Assembly: GCF_030285625.1 (NCBI RefSeq)
Contig: NZ_CP127294.1
Location: 7,596,001 to 7,660,000, forward strand
Source of the DNA: Amycolatopsis sp. 2-15
GTDB taxonomy: Bacteria; Actinomycetota; Actinomycetes; Mycobacteriales; Pseudonocardiaceae
Direction: 5' to 3'
Length of the DNA stretch: 64,000 bases
This document shows, one piece after another, positions 59,750-64,000 of this stretch. Both the position numbers and the translations under genes were made by a program. The notes under the pieces are model-generated. The model did not search any database and was not told the origin of the DNA. It worked only from the letters and a program-made list of their open reading frames with translations. Position 1 is the first letter of the stretch. Every line of letters starts with the position of its first letter.

Positions 59750-60311
59750 CCGCCGGGCGGAGCGGGACGGCGGTCGGCACCTCGGCGCCGATCGCCTCCC
59801 GTATCTCCAGGCCGCTCACGTGGGCCAGCAGCATGCGCAGCGAGTTGCCGTGCGCGACCACAAGCACCCGACGGCCCGATTCCAGCAGTGGCAGCAACAC
59901 CTCCCGCCAATACGGCCGCAACCGCTCGTGCAGCATCTCCAGGCTCTCGCCGCCGGGCGGCACCCCGGCCGGCGAGCGCCGCCAGCGTTCCACCGCCTCG
60001 GCGCCGAACCGCGCCCGCGCGTCGGCCCGCCGAAGTCCTTGCAGTGCACCGTAATGCCGCTCGACGAGCGCCGCCTGGTACTCCACCACGACGTCCGGCG
60101 TGAGCCGGCTCCCGACGATCGCGGCGGTTTCGGCGGCACGGACCAACGGCGAGGAGTGGACGACGTCCGGACACCAGCCGGCGAGTTCTTCCGCCGCGGC
60201 ACCCGCTTCGACGACACCGGCCGGCGTCAGCGGGACGTCGAGGTGCCCGGCGAACAGGTCCCCGGCGTTGGCGGTGCTCTCACCGTGGCGAAGCAGGACG
60301 AGCGAGGTCAC
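59730..60311 (-). CDS. Histidine phosphatase superfamily protein
   Basis: 193 aa. Phosphoglycerate-mutase-like: N-terminal LVLLRHGESTANAGDLFAGH with the catalytic His in RHGE, second His in VLVVAHGNSLRMLL, and VERHYGALQGLRRADAR. Dephosphorylates an unknown substrate. GTG start overlaps the stop of the hydrolase gene by four bases (GTGA); its 3' end overlaps the RpiB-like gene by 20 bases. Last gene of the Rieske operon. Confidence 0.88.
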   Translation of the reverse strand: MTSLVLLRHGESTANAGDLFAGHLDVPLTPAGVVEAGAAAEELAGWCPDVVHSSPLVRAAETAAIVGSRLTPDVVVEYQAALVERHYGALQGLRRADARARFGAEAVERWRRSPAGVPPGGESLEMLHERLRPYWREVLLPLLESGRRVLVVAHGNSLRMLLAHVSGLEIREAIGAEVPTAVPLRPAVRLPAR

Positions 60312-61162
60312 CGCTCGTGCCCGCGGAGGAATTCCAGGACTCGCGCCGGCGCGGTGTTCGCGGTCTGCTCGGCCACCGGAACATCCCAGTATTCGTGCAC
60401 CGGCAGGCACTCCTGGAGGTAACGAGCGGCCGAAGGGGCGTGCGAGCTGTCCTGCCCGGGCACGATCAACGCGGGCACGTCGCAGGTCATCAGGTCCTCG
60501 GGCTCCACGCCCGGGACGGTGTCGCGATCGAAGAGGCCGCGCACGGAGGCGGTCACGAGCAGGTCGTAGCGAGCCGGGTCGAAGGCCGCGTAGGCCTTCG
60601 CGAAGGTCTCGTCGCTGCGCAGCGGCGCGGCCCACGGACCCACCCGCGGGTCGGCGCTGAAGCCGGCGGTCGTCGAGCGGGCCAGGCCGACGACGGCGGG
60701 CAGCCCGTGCTCGGCGACGTAGGCGAGGTGGCGCACGAACCGGCGGTGCTGCGCCATCCGGTAGCGAGGCCCGCCGGCCGGCGAGAACAGCACCATGCTG
60801 CGCACCCGCTCCGGTGCCGCGACGGCGAGCGCCGCCGCGCTCGAGCAGCCGACGCAGCCGCCCATGGTGTGCGCCGCGTCGATGCCGAGGTGATCGAGCA
60901 GGCCCAGTGCTTGGCGCGTGTACGCCGGCCACTCCAGCCGCTCGACCCGGCCACCCGAGCGCCCCGATTCACGCCGGTCGAAGACCACGCAGGTGTAGTC
61001 GGCGGCGAAGGCGTCGAGGAAGCCGAGATCGCGGTAACGCCCGAAGCCGCTCCAGTTGTCCAAAGTGGAATCGAAGCCGCCCGGGCTGAACATCAGCAGC
61101 GGCGGGCCGGCACCGACGGTCTCGTAACGCGTGGCGATCCCGTCCAGCACGACCACGGGCAT
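60308..61162 (-). CDS. Alpha/beta hydrolase with a cysteine at the nucleophile position
   Basis: 284 aa. Alpha/beta-hydrolase fold: LLMFSPGGFDST oxyanion region, CVVFDRRESGRSG, then the nucleophile elbow HTMGGCVGCSS where the family normally has G-x-S-x-G; the elbow reads G-G-C-V-G. The acid lies in VPALIVPGQDSSHAP. A Cys nucleophile is known in dienelactone hydrolases, which open lactones in aromatic degradation; such a role is plausible but the sequence belongs to another branch. Twelve bases after the PanB-like gene in the Rieske operon. Confidence 0.83.
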   Translation of the reverse strand: MPVVVLDGIATRYETVGAGPPLLMFSPGGFDSTLDNWSGFGRYRDLGFLDAFAADYTCVVFDRRESGRSGGRVERLEWPAYTRQALGLLDHLGIDAAHTMGGCVGCSSAAALAVAAPERVRSMVLFSPAGGPRYRMAQHRRFVRHLAYVAEHGLPAVVGLARSTTAGFSADPRVGPWAAPLRSDETFAKAYAAFDPARYDLLVTASVRGLFDRDTVPGVEPEDLMTCDVPALIVPGQDSSHAPSAARYLQECLPVHEYWDVPVAEQTANTAPARVLEFLRGHER

Positions 61163-61174
61163 GCGAACTTCTCC

Positions 61175-62017
61175 TCAGCTCTGCGGCACCTTGATGCCAC
61201 CACGGATCTGCCTGCCCCCGCGGATGTCCGCGGCGCAGTCGGTCAGCGCGTCGAACGCGATCCGCGCGACGTTGGCGTAGGTGTCGACGTCCTTGTCCAC
61301 GTTGGCCGCGTTGTAGCCGATGGCCGCGGTCGCCATGCGGATCCGCCCGTCGAGCCACGGACCGCCCCCGAACCCGCCGAGCACCGGGATCGACACGGCG
61401 TCGACCACCGCCGGCCCCACCATCGGGCCGGAGTTGGTGAAGTTGAGCGCGACCGCGCCGGCCGATTCGAGCAGCTTGGCTTCCGCCACCAGCTCGTCCA
61501 GCATCTCGTCGGGCACCTGGGCGACGCTGGCCGCGGAGTACTCGATGCCGTACTTCAGGGCGGTCTGCGGCGTGATCCCGAACTGCGCGAAGACCGGGAT
61601 GCCCGCCCTGGTGACTGCCTCGACCGCGTCCGGGAAGTCCGCGGCCCCGTCGAGTTTCACCAGGTCGACGCCCGCCTTCTTGACCAGCCTGATCGCCGCG
61701 TCGACGGCGCTGGCCGTGCCCTGCTGCAGCGGGCCGAACGGGAAGTCGCAGCTGAGCAGCGCTCGCCGGACTCCCCGCCGGGCCGCCTTCGCGACCACGA
61801 GCACCTCGTCGAAGGTGATCTCGAGCGGATGCGGCTGCCCCCAGAGGTTGACCCCGACGGTGTCGCCGACCGAGACGATGTCCACGCCGACCCGGTCGGC
61901 GATGCGCGCCATCTGGTAGTCCCAGGCGACGATGCAGACGCTCTTCTCGCCGCGCGTCTTCATCGCCTGCAGAGCCGGGATGGTGACCTTGCCGGCCGGA
62001 TCGCTCTGTGGACTCAT
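61175..62017 (-). CDS. 3-methyl-2-oxobutanoate hydroxymethyltransferase-like protein (PanB fold)
   Basis: 280 aa. PanB-like TIM barrel: IPALQAMKTRGEKSVCIVAW, ADRVGVDIVSVGDTVGVNLWG (metal-site Asp), ALLSCDFPFGPLQQG, AGVDLVKLDGAADFPDAVEA, IPVFAQFGITPQTALKYG and IPVLGGFGGGPWLDGR. PanB adds a C1 unit to a 2-oxo acid; here it lies in an aromatic-acid operon without other pantothenate genes, so it may catalyse a related aldol or retro-aldol step. Overlaps the next upstream gene by four bases. Confidence 0.85.
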   Translation of the reverse strand: MSPQSDPAGKVTIPALQAMKTRGEKSVCIVAWDYQMARIADRVGVDIVSVGDTVGVNLWGQPHPLEITFDEVLVVAKAARRGVRRALLSCDFPFGPLQQGTASAVDAAIRLVKKAGVDLVKLDGAADFPDAVEAVTRAGIPVFAQFGITPQTALKYGIEYSAASVAQVPDEMLDELVAEAKLLESAGAVALNFTNSGPMVGPAVVDAVSIPVLGGFGGGPWLDGRIRMATAAIGYNAANVDKDVDTYANVARIAFDALTDCAADIRGGRQIRGGIKVPQS

Positions 62018-62493
62018 GCGCGCGTCGCTTTCAGCAGTTCGAACAGGTCGTCCTCCTCGGCGGGCACCAAGAGGATCCGGGCGTGCGGGCGCAGCGAGAA
62101 CAGCGCCTCGTTCGCAACCCCGTCCGAGGTCACGACCAGGCCGGCCGTCATGATCCCGCGCACCGTGCAGGCCGCACCGATGGTGGCCGCCGCCTCGGCG
62201 TTCTCGCCGGTGGTCGACACCAGCACGACCGTGTTGCTGTCCCTGAGCTCATCGGCGAGCGCCACCCGGTCGCCGGTCATGGTGACCAGCTCGTCGCCGG
62301 TGCCGGAAACCGAGTAGAACCGCGCCTGCGCCCACTCCTCGGCGGCGGTTCGCTCGACGATGTCTTTCGCCGCGTCGTCGAGCGCCACCACCCGCGTGTT
62401 GCGGGCGGCTGACAACGGGTAATCGATCCGGAATCCCGCTTCCTCGGCCGTCGCCGCGCGGGCACAACTGCTGACCAAACCACGTGACAACAC
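62014..62493 (-). CDS. Hypothetical protein, possible SIS-like sugar-phosphate binding fold
   Basis: 159 aa. Core segment SNTVVLVSTTGENAEAAATIGAACTVRGIMTAGLVVTSDG (about residues 84-123) has the Ser/Thr-Gly pattern of SIS isomerase domains, but only about one such domain and no other match. The N-terminal VLSRGLVSSCARAATAEEAG is helical. GTG at 62493 with GAGGA. Located between the Rieske oxygenase and the PanB-like enzyme, with a four-base overlap to the latter. Function unknown; conserved operon position suggests a link to that enzyme. Confidence 0.6.
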   Translation of the reverse strand: MLSRGLVSSCARAATAEEAGFRIDYPLSAARNTRVVALDDAAKDIVERTAAEEWAQARFYSVSGTGDELVTMTGDRVALADELRDSNTVVLVSTTGENAEAAATIGAACTVRGIMTAGLVVTSDGVANEALFSLRPHARILLVPAEEDDLFELLKATRA

Positions 62494-62509
62494 CGCGTTC
62501 CTCGCCGTC

Positions 62510-63793
62510 TCAGACCGTGGTCTGCCGCACGCCCGGCTTGGCGACCATCGCCTCACCGATCCCGTCCACAAAGGACTGGTCGGCCGGCAGCACGACGGCG
62601 ACCGAGCGCACCTTCTGGTGCCGGGCCCGGTTGCCCGCCGGCTCGACCCCGTCCTCGGCCAGCGCGAGCGCCGCCTTGCGGAGCTTCTGGCGCGCCTTGA
62701 TGATGCCCGCGTCGGTGGCAACGAGACGCTCCTTGGTCCGGTCGACGATCGGCCCCATCGACTCCTGCAGCGACGAGTCCTGCAGCGCGATGCCCTTGAT
62801 GCCGGAGTAGGTCTCGCCGCGCCGCTGCGCGTCGCGGTCCATGAGGTAGTCGTTGTCCTTGTTCGCGAGCGGCCGGTAGTTCTCGTCGTTCGCGCTGTGC
62901 ACGCCCAGGCCGGCCCGCATGGCCGCGACCTCTTCGCTGTCGAGCTGGCGGGTCGGGTGGTAGTCGAAGCTCCAGGCCCAGCAGTTCTCGTCGTCGATCG
63001 GCACCCAGAAGTGGCCGTGCATCGGGTGGTCGGCACGCGGCGGGACCATGGTGAAGTTCGGCAGCACCCACGGCGTCACCCGCCAGTAGTAGTGCCCCTC
63101 CTCCGCGCTGCGGCGGGCGCCGATGAGCAAGCCGCCCTCGTAGTCGACGACCTCGAAGAACGGCTTCAGGTCCGCGCGGTTGTAGGCGTTGCCCCTCGAG
63201 CCCTTGAACAGCGGGTCGCTGTCGAGGCTGCCCGAGTGCAGGAAGGTGACGTGGCTGGAGTCGATGCCGCCTTCGAGTGCCTGCAGCCAGTTGCACTCCT
63301 GGAAGCGCTTCGACGTGAACGCCTGCCCCTCCGGAACGGTCACGAACTCCCACTCCGGCAGCGGCGGCTGCGCCTCGGGGTCACCGAAGTAGGCCCACAG
63401 CACGTCGCCGCGCTTGATCATCGGATAGGACTTGAGCTTGACGTTGGCGCAGAAGTTGCTGGTCTCGGGCTCGCTCGGGACCTCGATCGCCTGGCCGGTG
63501 TAGTCGTACTTCCAGCCGTGGTACGGGCAGCGCAGGCCGCCGGCCTCGTTGCGGCCGAACCAGAGCGAGACGCCGCGGTGCGCGCAGAACTCGTCCATCA
63601 GACCGTACCGGCCCTCCGAATCGCGGAAGGCGATCAGCCGCTCCGAGAGGATCTTGACCCGCACCGGCGGGCAATCGTTGGCGGGCAGCTCCTCGGCCAG
63701 CAGAACAGGCTGCCAGAAGCGCCGGAACAGAGCGCCCATCTTGGTGCCCGGCCCGGTTTGCGTCAGCAGTTCGTTGATCTCTGTTCGGAGCAC
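62510..63793 (-). CDS. Rieske non-haem iron oxygenase, phthalate 4,5-dioxygenase-like
   Basis: 427 aa. Adds O2 to an aromatic ring, or demethylates. Rieske 2Fe-2S motif C-x-H...C-x2-H: EFCAHRGVSLWFG and GGLRCPYHGWKYD. The mononuclear iron region has WLQALEGGIDSSHVTFLHSG with the bridging Asp and two His. The N-terminus EINELLTQTGPGTKMGALFRR and the NFCANVKLKSYPM segment follow phthalate dioxygenase (Pht3/OphA2) type oxygenases, which work as an alpha subunit alone. The reductase is probably at 53187 and the ferredoxin at the window end. Start ATG 63793; operator 40 bases upstream. First gene of its operon (followed by the 62014, 61175, 60308 and 59730 genes). Confidence 0.93.
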   Translation of the reverse strand: MLRTEINELLTQTGPGTKMGALFRRFWQPVLLAEELPANDCPPVRVKILSERLIAFRDSEGRYGLMDEFCAHRGVSLWFGRNEAGGLRCPYHGWKYDYTGQAIEVPSEPETSNFCANVKLKSYPMIKRGDVLWAYFGDPEAQPPLPEWEFVTVPEGQAFTSKRFQECNWLQALEGGIDSSHVTFLHSGSLDSDPLFKGSRGNAYNRADLKPFFEVVDYEGGLLIGARRSAEEGHYYWRVTPWVLPNFTMVPPRADHPMHGHFWVPIDDENCWAWSFDYHPTRQLDSEEVAAMRAGLGVHSANDENYRPLANKDNDYLMDRDAQRRGETYSGIKGIALQDSSLQESMGPIVDRTKERLVATDAGIIKARQKLRKAALALAEDGVEPAGNRARHQKVRSVAVVLPADQSFVDGIGEAMVAKPGVRQTTV

Positions 63794-63833
63794 GCTGAAG
63801 TCCTTTCACGCCGGCGATCGCGAAGCCGTTATA

Positions 63834-63850
63834 GGATTGAATATCAGACC
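63834..63850. promoter_or_regulatory. Island operator site 8 (Rieske promoter)
   Basis: GGATT-gaatatc-AGACC, 40 bases upstream of the Rieske oxygenase start and AT-rich in an otherwise GC-rich neighbourhood. Shares AGACCATTG with the region before GntR paralogue B. Confidence 0.58.
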
Positions 63851-63888
63851 ATTGAACCACTGGCAATGACGAGTTCCCCGCGCCGAGG

Positions 63889-64000
63889 TCAGACGACCTG
63901 CTCCCCGGGCACGTCCACGGTGAGCCCGTCGAGCTGCGGCGTCACCTCGATCTGACACGAGAGGCGGCTCCCGGCCCGCCGGTCGCCGACCGCGAGATCA
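63889..64000 (-). CDS. 2Fe-2S ferredoxin (C-terminal part; 5' end outside window)
   Basis: The minus strand encodes SRLSCQIEVTPQLDGLTV then VPGEQVV and a TGA at 63889-63891. The RLSCQI segment with one cluster Cys and the LDGLTV ending are typical of adrenodoxin/putidaredoxin-type ferredoxins used by Rieske and P450 oxygenases. The first three Cys ligands lie outside the window. Ends 96 bases before the Rieske oxygenase start and on the same strand. It probably carries electrons from the 53187 reductase. Confidence 0.82.
   Translation of the reverse strand, partial: DLAVGDRRAGSRLSCQIEVTPQLDGLTVDVPGEQVV

Overview
The window is very GC-rich, densely packed DNA from an actinomycete. DUF4913, DUF3558 and CHAD proteins, many FCD-type GntR regulators and GTG/TTG starts fit a Pseudonocardiaceae-like genome such as Amycolatopsis. 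That placement is inferred from gene content; no rRNA, tRNA or housekeeping marker is present to test it. I saw no CRISPR array, tRNA or rRNA.

Left part (1-24 kb), mixed chromosome. It opens inside a trypsin/STAND-NTPase/TPR protein followed by a DUF4913 protein. Then come an OsmC-type protein, a CHAD protein, an SRPBCC protein, a secreted GH2 glycosidase behind two overlapping palindromes, an orphan ectoine hydroxylase (EctD) and a complete molybdate/tungstate-type ABC transporter with the remnant of a Mop/TOBE gene beside it. From about 14 to 24 kb the DNA is rich in broken genes: the Mop fragment, an esterase with an internal stop, a DUF3558 tail, a truncated IS630 transposase, a deleted and frameshifted flavin monooxygenase, a GAF-LuxR regulator with its HTH damaged, and a frameshifted sortase-type surface protein. 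Intact genes between them include a cytosolic HtrA-like protease, a VOC and a YCII protein, an amidohydrolase and a divergent TetR/DUF1772 pair with CTAG-N5-CTAG operators.

Right part (24-64 kb), a catabolic island for an aromatic or related acid. Its upper-pathway enzymes include a phthalate-dioxygenase-like Rieske oxygenase, a 2Fe-2S ferredoxin (partial, at the window end) and a ferredoxin reductase. There are three different 4,5-dihydroxyphthalate-decarboxylase-like proteins, several cupin proteins, a class II aldolase with a frameshift, a Zn dehydrogenase, and a LigJ/LigK pair (oxalomesaconate hydratase and CHA aldolase, giving pyruvate and oxaloacetate). Uptake systems are an iron-type ABC transporter, a NitT/Tau-type ABC transporter, a NiCoT nickel/cobalt permease and MFS proteins. 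Three GntR/FCD regulators are present; two are close paralogues with almost the same recognition helix.

Two features stand out. First, a degenerate 17-bp inverted repeat (GGWCT-N7-AGWCC) lies in eight promoter regions from 28.6 to 63.8 kb, so the island probably behaves as one regulon. Second, two sets of AAA+ ATPases are translationally coupled to putative non-haem metal enzymes: an M29/NicX-like protein followed by a CbbQ/NorQ ATPase and a CbbO/NorD VWA protein, directly behind an iron-type ABC transporter; and a bicupin followed by a Pch2/TRIP13-like ATPase. My inference is that these ATPases load or rescue the metal centres of the ring-cleaving enzymes. No LigAB-type ring-cleavage dioxygenase is visible, so one of the cupins or the M29-like protein may take that role.
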